Notes: a model not told the origin generated them from the letters alone. A stretch of DNA of 23,083 nt from CAZOVK01 sp964583165 (GCA_964583165.1 CAZOVK010000039.1:1-23083), one strand, 5' to 3'. Shown: positions 1 through 7,396, numbered from the stretch's first letter. Translations and numbers: made by a program.

Positions 1-22
1 GTACAACCCCAATAGGCCAATA

Positions 23-95
23 GGAGGCATAGCTCAGTTGGGAGAGCATTCGCTTCACACGCGAGAGGTCGTAGGTTCGAGTCCTACTGTCTCCA
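23..95 (+). tRNA. tRNA-Val (anticodon CAC)
   Basis: A full cloverleaf can be drawn by eye. The 7-bp acceptor stem pairs GGAGGCA with TGTCTCC (one G-U), the anticodon stem is TTCGC/GCGAG around the loop TTCACAC, and the T arm is GTAGG-TTCGAGT-CCTAC. The anticodon at loop positions 3-5 is CAC, which reads valine GUG codons. The discriminator base is A, followed by CT, so the 3' CCA is not encoded. A tyrosine integrase gene lies about 560 bases downstream and points towards this tRNA, so its 3' end is a candidate attachment site. I saw no second copy of the tRNA 3' end in the window. Confidence 0.95.
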
Positions 96-103
96 CTAAA
101 TTT

Positions 104-138
104 GGAAGCTGTCAATGAGTATTTGGCGGCTTTTGTTG
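104..138 (+). terminator. Probable intrinsic terminator of the tRNA
   Basis: AAGCTGTC (106-113) pairs with GGCGGCTT (125-132) as an 8-bp stem with two G-U pairs and an 11-base loop. The 3' arm runs into a short T-rich stretch, TTTTGTTG. It sits directly after the tRNA and before the deaminase gene. The T-run is weak, so termination efficiency is uncertain. Confidence 0.5.
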
Positions 139-156
139 TAGAGAGGGAGAGCCGTT

Positions 157-531
157 ATGTCTTTTGATGAATTAGTTAAGCAAGCTGAATCCGTTCTCGG
201 TTCGCGTCAGATTGCCAGAAACGCGTGGGTCGGTAGCGTTTCTTCCGCACTCCTCTCAGAAAGCGGCAAGGTTTACATCGGTGTTTGTATTGATGTTTGC
301 TCCGGCCTGGGCTTTTGTGCTGAACACGCCGCTATAGCCGCAATGATAACCGCTGGAGAAAGCAGGATTCTTAAAATCGTATCAATTGGCAGAAATGGTA
401 TAATTCCACCTTGCGGGCGTTGCCGTGAGTTCATCAATCAGATTCATGATGATAATAAAGACACCGAGGTAATTGTTTCTGAGCAAAAGGTTGTTACATT
501 GAAGGAGCTGCTCCCTTTTACTTATAATTAA
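157..531 (+). CDS. Cytidine deaminase-like protein (blasticidin-S deaminase type)
   Basis: This 124-residue protein has the zinc-dependent cytidine deaminase signature. CAEH at residues 54-57 supplies a Cys zinc ligand and the catalytic Glu56, and PPCGRC at 84-89 supplies Cys86 and Cys89. The length is normal for the small tetrameric CDA/blasticidin deaminase family, which converts cytidine-type nucleosides to uridines in the cytosol. The substrate cannot be settled from sequence: pyrimidine salvage or drug deamination are both possible. The ATG follows an AGAGGGAGAG ribosome binding site. The gene reads towards the integrase on the opposite strand. A decayed remnant of the 3' end of a related gene lies at 6400-6548 on the minus strand, so this may be cargo of the island rather than a core gene. 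Confidence 0.85.
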   Translation: MSFDELVKQAESVLGSRQIARNAWVGSVSSALLSESGKVYIGVCIDVCSGLGFCAEHAAIAAMITAGESRILKIVSIGRNGIIPPCGRCREFINQIHDDNKDTEVIVSEQKVVTLKELLPFTYN

Positions 532-656
532 GCATATACTCATTACTCTTTGGTCGGTGTAGGAATTTCTATGCCCGTTCTTTCCGATTGTTCACCTTGT
601 TCTTTAGCCGACACATGCAGTGCGTGTGTATCTTCTGTCCTACCGTGGTCACTACT

Positions 657-1838
657 CTACTTCTCGTCCTCACTCAACCTTATCCCTGATTGAAGCATGG
701 CATTAGCTGAATTGGATTTCGCATTAGCGTCTAAGTGAGCGTAGATATTGGCAGTTGTGCTGAAATCGCTATGCCCTAGCCATTCCTATATCTCTTTCAG
801 TGATACACCGTTGGCTAGTAGCAACGAAGCACAGCTATGCCGCAGGTCATGGAATCTGATGTCACGAAGTCCGTTATTACGAAGCACAATGTCGAAGTTT
901 TGTGTTATGTAATTGGGCTTAATCAGATAACCCATTTCGTCAACATACACATAGCCATCATAGTCGTAGTTGTAACTCTTACCACAAACATACCTGTCAT
1001 CCACTTGTCTAGCGCGTAGGCAAAGTAGGTATTCTTCAAACTCCGAAACAAGCGGTAGTGACCGTAAACTTGCCTTTGTCTTTGCCCTGTCCTTGGTGAT
1101 TAGCTGACATTTACCGTTAATAGTAATTTGCGTTACGGTATGCTTGATTGTGATGGTCTTGTTCTTGAAGTCTATAGCGTCCCATTTCAGTCCAACAATC
1201 TCACTTCTTCTAAGCCCATAGAATGACGCAAGCATGACAGCTAACTCAATCTTCATACCCTTAACGACGGTCAGTAACTTGTTGATGTTATCGACATCAT
1301 AGAAAGCACCTGTAAACTTCTGTACTCTCGGACGGTCAACTTCTAAAGCAGGGTTGGACTGTATCATCTTCATACGAACAGCGTACTGTAAAGCCTTGCG
1401 GATATTGGCGTGGAAATGGATAACTGTATTGGCCGTTACACCCCATTCATTGATAGCGTGAGTGTAGAAGTCTTGAATATCCTTCGGTTGGAGTTTCTTC
1501 AAGGCTATTTCCTTGTCCTCAAAGTATTCGCAAATACGTCTTATCTGGTATTCATACGACGCATATGTAGAGGTTTCGAGGTTCGCCTTGTTACTTAACA
1601 GCCACTCCCGTATGTAGTCAGTAAACATCAGTTCGTCGCCGTCTTTATTTGCCCGAGCATTGCCTGGTATTTCATAGTTCAGCTTTGTTTCAAGCAACAT
1701 CTGTTCGGCGCGTTTCTTGTTGCCTTTGGTTTTCAGCCCTGTTGACATCCACTTTGATACGCGCTTGCCTGTTTCGTCAACATAGTTCAGTACAATGTGG
1801 TAATAACCCGATTTTTCGCGCAGGTGTCCTGAAACCAT
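657..1838 (-). pseudogene. int: Tyrosine recombinase/integrase, amber codon before the catalytic tyrosine segment
   Basis: A Tn916/phage-type tyrosine integrase: N-terminal arm-binding region, SAM-like core-binding domain, then the catalytic domain with the first Arg in YGLRRSE and the HDLRH box. The frame stops at a TAG (786-788) directly after VSLKEI. Beyond it the same frame continues for 42 codons as EWLGHSDFSTTANIYAH..., which carries the expected GH motif and the nucleophilic tyrosine, and ends at TAG (657-659). The internal TAG most simply derives from a CAG glutamine codon. Without readthrough the protein lacks the nucleophile and would be inactive. The start ATG has an upstream GGAGG-type site. 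xis lies upstream on the same strand, the usual order for such elements. Confidence 0.9.
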
Positions 1839-1957
1839 GATTTCCTCCTTGGTTTGTGGTAGTTTGGGTAGAATTTCTGGTTACCTTTACCTACCGAGGA
1901 TACATCACCTGCCATTGACAGGTGCATTATAGCATAGTAAGGCGTATTAAGCAAGTA

Positions 1958-2214
1958 TTATTGCGGATTTTGGAAGATTGTTTTGCCAAGTTCGGAGTTT
2001 AAGTATTTTGTCGGTTTACAAGCCAGTATGTACTTGATTAGGTTCACTTTTGGAATGCGGTAGGCTCTGCCGATTTTGATGCTGTCGAGCTTTTTATCCC
2101 TTATTAGCTTGTAAGTGTCTTCGTGCTGATGTTTAGTAGTTGACTGACTTCATCTACGTTCAGCACGTCGGGGTAGCCTTTCAAAACCCTTTTATATGTT
2201 TGGATACGATTCAT
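1958..2214 (-). pseudogene. xis: Excisionase (Xis, HTH_17/MerR-like), one-base frameshift
   Basis: The ATG at 2214 has an excellent GGAGG ribosome binding site. The first 34 or so codons encode a winged-helix start (DVLNVDEVSQLLNIST), after which the frame hits TAA. Adding one A at the AAG near 2119-2121 gives continuous reading through TYKLIRDKKLDS, KIGRAYRIPK and on to a TAA at 1958-1960, total about 85 residues. This is the typical length and the K(I)GR-Y-RIPK motif of Tn916-type excisionases, small DNA-bending proteins that direct Int towards excision. It lies 120 bases upstream of int on the same strand. As sequenced it is truncated, so excision would be lost together with integrase activity. 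Confidence 0.85.
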
Positions 2215-2810
2215 AAAAAGCCTCCTCTGGATAGTGACTCTTGTTTGGTTACCCCCTATTTGGATGGGAGTTTTATATGTCAAAACTACATGAATAGGCT
2301 GGCAACAATGAAACAGACCAGCCCATGAATCTAGCTTTGATGGTAGGTTAGGAATGCCAATAACGACAGTCCATATTTTGTACTTGGTATTTCAGGCTTC
2401 GGTTAGAATACCGAATCATAGCCACTATATGCCGTTTTAACGCACAAACAAGGGACTCCCCCGCTAGTCTATGGGAGGCTGTAGAAGAAGTATCATTATC
2501 ACCCATGCTGTTATCGCGCTTTACTTGCAAGAGTAAAGTCTATGTCACGTTTATCGCTCTGATTGATTGTATAAAAACAAAACCAATCTATCACCGCGCC
2601 GTGGTCATAAGTCGCTGTCCATTTGGACACATGGGTTATGTACCTGAAATACTCTTATTCAGTTGTCAAAGCGCGTAATTGAATCTGAAACATTAAACTT
2701 GAGGAAAAGACTAACTACACAATCTTACTTTACTTGAATCCTTATTACAGCAAGTCAAAATCGTACCCATATTATTCCGCTATGATATTAACATCATTGA
2801 GTAATCCTAC
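2215..2810. other. Intergenic stretch with no convincing gene
   Basis: About 600 bases separate xis from the Cro-like gene. The only sizeable frame, 2348-2530 on the minus strand, has no ribosome binding site and no recognisable motif, so I do not call it. A perfect palindrome TGTCCA-tt-TGGACA lies at 2616-2629 and could be a protein-binding site. In comparable elements this position holds small regulatory genes, so degraded remnants are possible. Confidence 0.5.
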
Positions 2811-3053
2811 TTACTCCGCGGGAGTGTCAACATGTTGGGTAACACTTTCTTGCCATAATCCATCCTCGGCAAAGAAGTCAAGCGGAACACACAACGCAAC
2901 ACAAATCCTGTAGTATTCGTCAACAGTAAACCTTTTCCCGTTATTAAGTGTAGCGATTAGGCGCTCACTGTCGATACGCGCCTTTTGTGCCAGCGATGTT
3001 TCCACTATGCCCTTGGCAGATATGTAACTTTTTATTGCTTCTGTGACACTCAT
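2811..3053 (-). CDS. Small Cro-like helix-turn-helix protein
   Basis: An 80-residue protein with the layout of a Cro/C1-type HTH domain: TSLAQKARIDSERLIATLNNG (about residues 19-39), then a helix EYYRICVALCVPLDFF typical of the end of such domains. There is no extra C-terminal domain, as in phage Cro-like antagonists. The ATG has an AGGAGGG site eight bases upstream. It is transcribed divergently from the repressor gene at 3233, each from its own near-consensus promoter, which is the standard genetic switch of phages and integrative elements. The target operators are probably in the ~170-base divergent region. Confidence 0.7.
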   Translation of the reverse strand: MSVTEAIKSYISAKGIVETSLAQKARIDSERLIATLNNGKRFTVDEYYRICVALCVPLDFFAEDGLWQESVTQHVDTPAE

Positions 3054-3095
3054 GCGTCTATCCCTCCTTCTACAATTACATTTGTTTATACGTCG

Positions 3096-3124
3096 ATACT
3101 ATCAAATATTAGTTTATCTGTCAA
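3096..3124 (-). promoter_or_regulatory. Sigma-A promoter for the Cro-like gene
   Basis: On the minus strand, TTGACA (3119-3124) and TAGTAT (3096-3101) are separated by exactly 17 bases. The predicted transcript starts about 40 bases before the ATG at 3053. Confidence 0.75.
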
Positions 3125-3184
3125 GGATAATCTATAAATATTTTACTAATACACGAATGACAATTTATATATCGGCAATTTGTA

Positions 3185-3213
3185 TTGACATAACTCAAAT
3201 GTTGTTCTATAAT
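3185..3213 (+). promoter_or_regulatory. Perfect consensus promoter for the ImmR-like repressor
   Basis: TTGACA (3185-3190), a 17-base spacer and TATAAT (3208-3213) match the sigma-A consensus exactly. Transcription would begin near 3220, only about 13 bases before the preferred ATG at 3233. A promoter this strong on a repressor gene implies repression by its own product or by the divergent Cro-like protein. Direct repeats CAATTTATA and CAATTTGTA just upstream are candidate operators. Confidence 0.85.
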
Positions 3214-3232
3214 GCAAGCGGAGGGGATGATT

Positions 3233-3721
3233 ATGAATTATTCGGTATTAGGTGAGATTCTCAAAAATGCAAGGGTCAAGGCTAAATACACGCAACCTGA
3301 AATCGCCGCCAAGTTCGGCGTGACCTTTCAAAATGTAAGCAGTTGGGAGCGCGGGAGAAGCAAGATTGACATCGACACTTATATAAAACTCTGTCAACTT
3401 TACAGTATTGATTTAGTCTACCCCTTATCTGTCGCGTCTGATATTCAGATTGATTCACCTATGTCTTATACGGAATTGACCGATGACGAGCGAGAGTTTA
3501 TAGATAACCTGCGTATGCTTAACTACTTTGGTCAGAAAAAGGTATCAACGTATATGGCAGATTTGATTGATACCAAAAAATACACAGGTAATGAACGCTC
3601 AAATATATACAGAGTTGCCAAGCAACCCAAACATGAGGGTACTAGCCTAAATAATGATATGCTCAAGCGGATGACCAATCTCAAGGATTCCGACAGTATT
3701 GCAAGTGATGAAGACTTGTAA
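3233..3721 (+). CDS. ImmR/C1-like HTH repressor
   Basis: A Xre-family repressor of about 162 residues. The N-terminal HTH is clear (YTQPEIAAKFGVTFQNVSSWERG), and a charged tail without a LexA-like peptidase domain follows. I prefer the ATG at 3233 because GGAGGGG ends seven bases before it; ATGs at 3212 and 3227 lie before or on that site. The next gene on the strand is an ImmA-like metalloprotease. In ICEBs1-type elements ImmA cleaves ImmR to trigger induction, so this protein is probably the immunity repressor of the integrated element. Its frame is intact while int, xis and immA are all broken, which leaves a maintained repressor in a dead element. Confidence 0.8.
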   Translation: MNYSVLGEILKNARVKAKYTQPEIAAKFGVTFQNVSSWERGRSKIDIDTYIKLCQLYSIDLVYPLSVASDIQIDSPMSYTELTDDEREFIDNLRMLNYFGQKKVSTYMADLIDTKKYTGNERSNIYRVAKQPKHEGTSLNNDMLKRMTNLKDSDSIASDEDL

Positions 3722-3735
3722 ACCCACGATAAATG

Positions 3736-3778
3736 CACCATCTTATTAGGATAACTCTTAATAAGGTGGTGTTTTTTT
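3736..3778 (+). terminator. Terminator hairpin that also contains the immA ribosome binding site
   Basis: CACCATCTTATTA (3736-3748) pairs with TAATAAGGTGGTG (3759-3771), 13 bp with one T-G pair and a 10-base loop, followed by seven Ts. This is a textbook intrinsic terminator. The 3' arm includes AAGGTGG, placed seven to nine bases before the ATG at 3779, and is the only Shine-Dalgarno sequence for the immA-like frame. The hairpin therefore would both end repressor transcripts and hide the next gene's ribosome binding site. Confidence 0.8.
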
Positions 3779-4456
3779 ATGTTTGGTTATGGGATTTACA
3801 GAAAAACGAGGGACGCTTCATGGAACGCACTTATTGACAACCAGGTCACGTCGCTTCCCGTTGACGTAACGGCTATTGCCATGAATAATGGCGTAAAGGT
3901 GTTCAAGAACAGCACTGCAAAAATGTTGACGGGCAGGGAAATGGGCATTTTGCTTACAACGGCGAGAAATGGATAATCGTCTATGACGATACATTGCCGA
4001 CTGTGGCTGAAAGAAGGTTTGTTATCGCCCACGAATTGGGGCATTTCTTTTTGGCTCATTTTGACATTGTGGGCTTTAATAAAACACCCGCCGAACAAGG
4101 GCGGCGCGTATTTAGCAACGCGAACGCTTCAATCGCGTTGCGTTGCGCCGTTTTCGCCGCGTTTTTTGCGGCGAAAATGTCGAAATGGCGTTATGGAAGA
4201 AAAGCACGCGCGTCTGGAAACGGACGCGGACTCTTTTGCCATTAGGCTGTTAGCTCCCGCTTGTGTACTTTGGGGTCTGGGTCTGCATACGCCTGATGAA
4301 ATAGCCGCTGTTTGTGATTTGCCACTTGACATTGCCAAAGTTCGTGCTAAGCGGATGAAAGAGCTATACGAAAGGGATAAGTTCCTCAAAAAGCCCCTAG
4401 AACGCAAGGTTTTTGAGCAGTTTAGGGAGTACATAGAGGTGGGCAGGAAAAACTAA
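3779..4456 (+). pseudogene. ImmA/IrrE-type metalloprotease, frameshifted and interrupted by a repeat
   Basis: Three pieces of one gene are visible. The N-terminal piece (3779-3976) runs out of frame. Adding one A at 3939-3941 joins it to a segment with NGEKWIIVYDD and the zinc protease motif AHELGHFFLAH (HExxH). A GC-rich structured repeat (about 4085-4178) then interrupts the frame, and the C-terminal piece resumes near 4195 with KHARLETDADSFAIRLLAP, containing the third zinc-ligand region of the family, and ends at TAA 4456. The family (COG2856) cleaves ImmR-type repressors. Both lesions make it non-functional as sequenced. It follows the repressor gene directly, as expected for an immR-immA pair. 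Confidence 0.85.
4085..4178 (+). repeat. Structured dispersed repeat, copy A (inside the immA-like gene)
   Basis: About 94 bp, much more GC-rich than its surroundings, made of three hairpins. H1 is CCGCC-gaacaag-GGCGG (4088-4104). H2 is GCAACGCGA-acgcttcaa-TCGCGTTGC (4115-4141), with an outer GGCGC/GCGCC pair (4103-4107 with 4145-4149). H3 is TTTTCGCCGC-gtttttt-GCGGCGAAAA (4151-4177). Copy B at 7034-7127 has the same three hairpins in the same order. The H1 loop, H2 loop and H3 stem are identical, while the H2 stem sequence differs but still pairs. It behaves like a small mobile palindromic element that disrupted a gene. No transposase is associated. Confidence 0.8.
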
Positions 4457-4470
4457 ACGCCCTGCAATGC

Positions 4471-4510
4471 TTTCGCCGCAAAACTGCCGGTTGGCTCTTT
4501 TGCGGCGAAA
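4471..4510 (+). repeat. Perfect hairpin related to H3 of the structured repeat
   Basis: TTTCGCCGCAAAA (4471-4483) and TTTTGCGGCGAAA (4498-4510) form a perfect 13-bp stem, and GCC-ggtt-GGC forms a small inner stem. The outer arms share TTTCGCCGC/GCGGCGAAA with the third hairpin of the repeats at 4085 and 7034. It lies 15 bases after the immA-like stop codon, so it may act as a transcription terminator or be a reduced copy of the repeat. The partial duplicate of this region at 6544-6672 lacks it. Confidence 0.65.
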
Positions 4511-4836
4511 ATTCTATATTTTGTTAGAAGCAGATGTAAAGCTATCAGTCCACTATGCAAAGCTTGCCACTATAGCCTACAAATATCTATCTGTTTTTGG
4601 CGAACACGCTCATTGGAAGAAGCCTAATGCCATTGCTTACACAACCTTTTTAAGTGCCTGTCCAATATCCTGCTTCCAGCAATTTTTCGAGATGATTTTT
4701 CTATAACCAAGGTCTTGCCTTAGCGGAAACGACGCTTTTGTCTTTTATGGTAGATTCATAAAAACTTTAATAACGATATAAAAAGCGAGATAAAAAAAGG
4801 CAGGCGGCTTGCCCTTTTGTTATACTAAAATATGAA
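4511..4836. other. Intergenic stretch with a terminator-like hairpin near its right end
   Basis: I see no gene here. Near 4625-4645 there is a short stretch (taatgccattgcttacacaac) that recurs with one change near 6694-6714 as part of the duplicated scrap. At about 4795-4820, GGCA-ggcggct-TGCC with an A-tract before it and CTTTTG after it could end transcripts arriving from the left. The minus strand near 4640-4690 reads NCWKQDIGQALKKVV then stop, possibly the tail of a lost gene, but too short to identify. Confidence 0.4.
4818..4826 (+). promoter_or_regulatory. Extended -10 promoter for the polymerase gene
   Basis: TG-T-TATACT is an extended -10 element 46 bases before the ATG at 4873. No good -35 is present, which extended -10 promoters tolerate. 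I did not find a clear Gram-positive LexA box, though SOS control is usual for this gene family. Confidence 0.45.
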
Positions 4837-4872
4837 ATGGGTAATATTTATAGTAGTACAAGAGGTGTTAAT

Positions 4873-6128
4873 ATGGAAAGAACGATACTACATTCAGACC
4901 TAAATGCGTTCTATGCATCCGTCGAATGCTTCTGCAATCCAAAGATACGGCATTTGCCTGTAGCCGTTGGCGGCGACGCGGAGGCAAGGCATGGTATAGT
5001 GCTGGCTAAGAACAACCTGGCGAAGTCGTTCGGCATAATAACGGGCGAAACAATCTGGAACGCCAAGCAAAAGTGCAATGATTTAGTAGTCGTTCCCGCC
5101 AACTTCGAAAGGTATTTGAAATTTTCGAGACTGGTCAGGGAGATTTACGCTGAATATACCGACCAAATGGAGGCATTCGGCATAGACGAGAGTTGGCTGG
5201 ATGTGACGGGTAGTCTGTACCTCTTCGGCAGTGGCAAGCGCATTGCGGACGAAATACGCCATAGGGTTTATATGGAATTGGGGCTGACTGTGTCCATTGG
5301 TGTCAGCTTTAACAAGATATTTGCGAAACTGGGCAGTGACATAAAGAAGCCCAACGCAACCACCGTGATAACAAGGGATAATTACAGGGCTGTGGTCTGG
5401 GGGCTTCCGGCTTCGGACTTGCTTTACGTTGGACGTTCGACGAAAGGAAGCTGATGAAATACGGCATACGAACCATTGGGGATTTAGCCAATTGTGATGT
5501 GAATTATCTGTACTCATGGCTCGGTAAATGGGGTATTGTTATCCATAGGTTCGCAAATGGGCTCGATACCTCCCCCGTCACAACAAACGGTGCGGAGAGC
5601 TACATCAAGAGTATTGGCAATTCAACCACAACCCCGCGTGACCTGACAAGCCTCGATGAGGTTCGGGCTACGTTTTTTATGCTCGCCGAGTCTGTAGCGA
5701 CGCGGTTAAGGGAACAAAGCCTGAAATGTACAACCATACAGATTTATATAAGGGATAAAAACCTTAGCTCATGCGAAAGGCAGGCAAAACTCGAATATCC
5801 CACCTTTCTGACCAGTGAAATCGCCGAAAAGGCCATGGGAATATTTTTGACAAAGTACAAATTCACCGAACCATTGCGAAGTCTGGGCATCCGCGCAACC
5901 AATCTCGTCAACAAAAACACCAGCGTTCAGCTCAATCTCTTCACGGATTTTGAAAAGCGCGACAAGGAGGAAAGGCTTGAAGAAAGCATTGACGAAATCC
6001 GCGCACGGTTTGGCTATCACTCCATAAAGCGGGGCATATTTCTCGTTGACAACGCCCTAACAAGCCTGAACGCCGCCGAAGAAAACACCATTCACCCCGT
6101 CAATTACTTCGATGGCGCAATCCTATAG
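4873..6128 (+). pseudogene. Y-family DNA polymerase (DinB/UmuC type), one-base frameshift
   Basis: The ATG at 4873 (MERTILHSDLNAFYASVE) follows an AGAGGTG site. This start carries the first catalytic Asp of Y-family polymerases (HSDLNAFYASVE), and FGIDESWLDVT holds the DE pair of the second metal site. The helix-hairpin-helix region GIRTIGDLA and little-finger domain follow. The frame breaks at the AAA at 5443-5445 (RSTKGS then TGA). Adding one A gives RSTKRKLMKYGIRTIGDL and reads to TAG at 6126. The combined length of about 418 residues is normal for translesion polymerases that copy past damaged bases during SOS. It is followed closely by its usual small partner gene. As sequenced, only the palm/fingers fragment would be made. 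Confidence 0.88.
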
Positions 6129-6145
6129 CGAAAGGTTGTTGTCCA

Positions 6146-6381
6146 ATGGGCAAAAAGTATGTTGCCGTTACCGCCAAATTCACCGAAGAGGGCAAGGTGC
6201 GCCCATTGCCATTCATTGGGAAGACGGCCGAACCTTCGAAATTGACCGCATTCTGGACATACGAAAAGCCGCCAGTCTTAAAGCCGGCGGCTTCGGCGTC
6301 AGGTACACCTGCCGCATACAGGGCAAGCACATATTCCTCTATAAAGACAGTGACCAGTGGTTTATTGAGATTGAAGATTGA
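6146..6381 (+). pseudogene. Small dinB-associated protein, one-base frameshift
   Basis: Two overlapping frames make one protein of about 78 residues. It begins MGKKYVAVTAKFTEEGK (6146) and continues in the other frame as IAIHWEDGRTFEIDRILDIRKA and RYTCRIQGKHIFLY, ending WFIEIED. The join needs one extra C at the CCC run at 6202-6204. From memory, a protein with this pattern commonly follows Y-family polymerase genes in Clostridia, and its function is not known to me. The ATG lies 17 bases after the polymerase stop, so the two were probably co-transcribed. Confidence 0.75.
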
Positions 6382-6399
6382 TAACATTTGCAATACAGT

Positions 6400-6548
6400 C
6401 TATGCTTCTGTTTCATATGTAAATTGTAAAAGCTCCTTCGCTAAAACCTTATGTTCACTCAATAGTATTGCTTCACAATTCGCCTCATTTCGGCTTATTA
6501 GCAGTTTTACTTTGCAAAACTGGCGCAAGGCACCACTCCTCCAAGGCG
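6400..6548 (-). pseudogene. Remnant of a cytidine deaminase 3' end
   Basis: Reading leftwards from 6548, the frame starts PPWRSG...RQF and ends LLSEHKVLAKELLQFTYETEA before a TAG. This lines up with the end of the deaminase at 157-531 (PPCGRCREF... VSEQKVVTLKELLPFTYN). The zinc-binding PCxxC is damaged and everything upstream is missing. It is a fragment of a related but not identical gene, not a recent copy. It abuts, and overlaps by about five bases, the immA-tail scrap on the other strand. Confidence 0.65.
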
Positions 6549-6714
6549 GATGAAAGAGATATACGAAAGGAATAAGTCCCTCAAAGACCACCTAGAACGC
6601 TAGGTTTTTGAGCAGTCTAGGGCGTACATAGAAGTTGGCAGGAAAAACTAAATGCCCTGTAATGCTTTCTCCGCTCTTTCATTAGAAAAATGGTAATGCC
6701 ATTACTTACACAAC
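6544..6714 (+). pseudogene. Degenerate duplicate of the immA 3' end and downstream DNA
   Basis: Bases 6544-6672 match 4353-4480 closely throughout, starting at GCGGATGAAAGAG and ending near CTTTCTCCGC. The copy carries an extra in-frame TAG (CGCTAGG where the original has CGCAAGG). After a deletion relative to the first copy, which includes the 4471-4510 hairpin, similarity resumes at 6694-6714 with 4625-4645. It shows that a second related element or duplication once existed here. Confidence 0.75.
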
Positions 6715-7396
6715 ATCTTCAACCTATGTTTAACAACAAGGTCGATTTCATCCATATCGGGTTCGGCCGTATTCCATTCATTTGTTCCATACTCAAAATA
6801 GGAAAGCAATAACCTAAGCTTAATCCAATCCCCTTTGGCAGCACATGTCAGTAATGCGGAAATGTGGTTAACCATGTAGATGTTAATCTGCTTCATTTCT
6901 TCTTCGGTAATAGCTTTGCGGGCGTGTATATCCTCTACAGGTCCACTTCTGAAGACGAATTGTGTTATTGCTTTTGATATAACATCTATATTAGCCGGGT
7001 CTGAAAGCCATAGCTTGAAGTTTTCGTTAAAGAACCCGCCGAACAAGGGCGACCCGCTTTGAAATGCGCGCACGCTTCAAGCGCGCATTTCAGGGTCGTT
7101 TTCGCCGCCGTCTTTGCGGCGAAAATTCCGAGATAGGGGCTGAAAGCGTCTGATTTTCACGCAAAAATCTATCATATGACAGGGATTCCTGTGTAATGTT
7201 CATCATTCGCCGTTTTTTCCTGACTTCATTTATAGATACACCGAATTTACTGGCAACTTGGGCATCCGTTATAGATTTATCAAGGTACAACTGCCATAAT
7301 TGTTCTTTTGTAATATCTGACCAAGAAACTTCTGTGGTATTGTCGGAATGTTCTGCTTTAATAAACCCCTTTGTCCAGATTATTGAGATGATTTGT
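6702..7396 (-). pseudogene. Conserved hypothetical protein, split by the structured repeat
   Basis: The upstream half (open from about 7396) reads WSDITKEQLWQLYLDKSITD, AQVASKFGVSINEVRKKRRM and on to TLSAPISEF. This has an HTH-like AQVASKFGVS segment. Repeat copy B then interrupts. The downstream half resumes at FFNENFKLWLSDPANIDVIS and includes FRSGPVEDIHA and YMVNHISALL, ending at 6702. The FRSG-(I/V)EDxHA phrase resembles, from memory, an uncharacterised Clostridia family; no function is known to me. No ATG or GTG lies in the upstream open stretch (a TTG is at 7288-7290) and it is preceded by TAG, so the 5' end is probably lost too. Confidence 0.55.
7034..7127 (+). repeat. Structured dispersed repeat, copy B
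   Basis: Same architecture as copy A. H1 is CGCC-gaacaag-GGCG (7037-7051). H2 is GAAATGCGCGC-acgcttcaa-GCGCGCATTTC (7061-7091) with outer GACCC/GGGTC (7051-7055 with 7093-7097). H3 is TTTTCGCCGC-cgtcttt-GCGGCGAAAA (7099-7125). The nine-base H2 loop is identical to copy A while both H2 stem arms have changed together, so the fold rather than the sequence appears to be conserved. It interrupts a minus-strand gene. Confidence 0.8.

Noticed and set aside
23..95. tRNA-Val 3' end as attL with a matching attR inside the window
   Set aside because: I looked for a second copy of the T-arm/acceptor sequence and found none. The tRNA remains only a candidate attachment site.
2348..2530. 60-residue minus-strand frame between xis and the Cro-like gene
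   Set aside because: No ribosome binding site, no motif and unusual composition.
4129..4434. Minus-strand open frame across the immA-like gene
   Set aside because: It runs through the structured repeat and antisense to the family-matching immA C-terminus, with no motif of its own.
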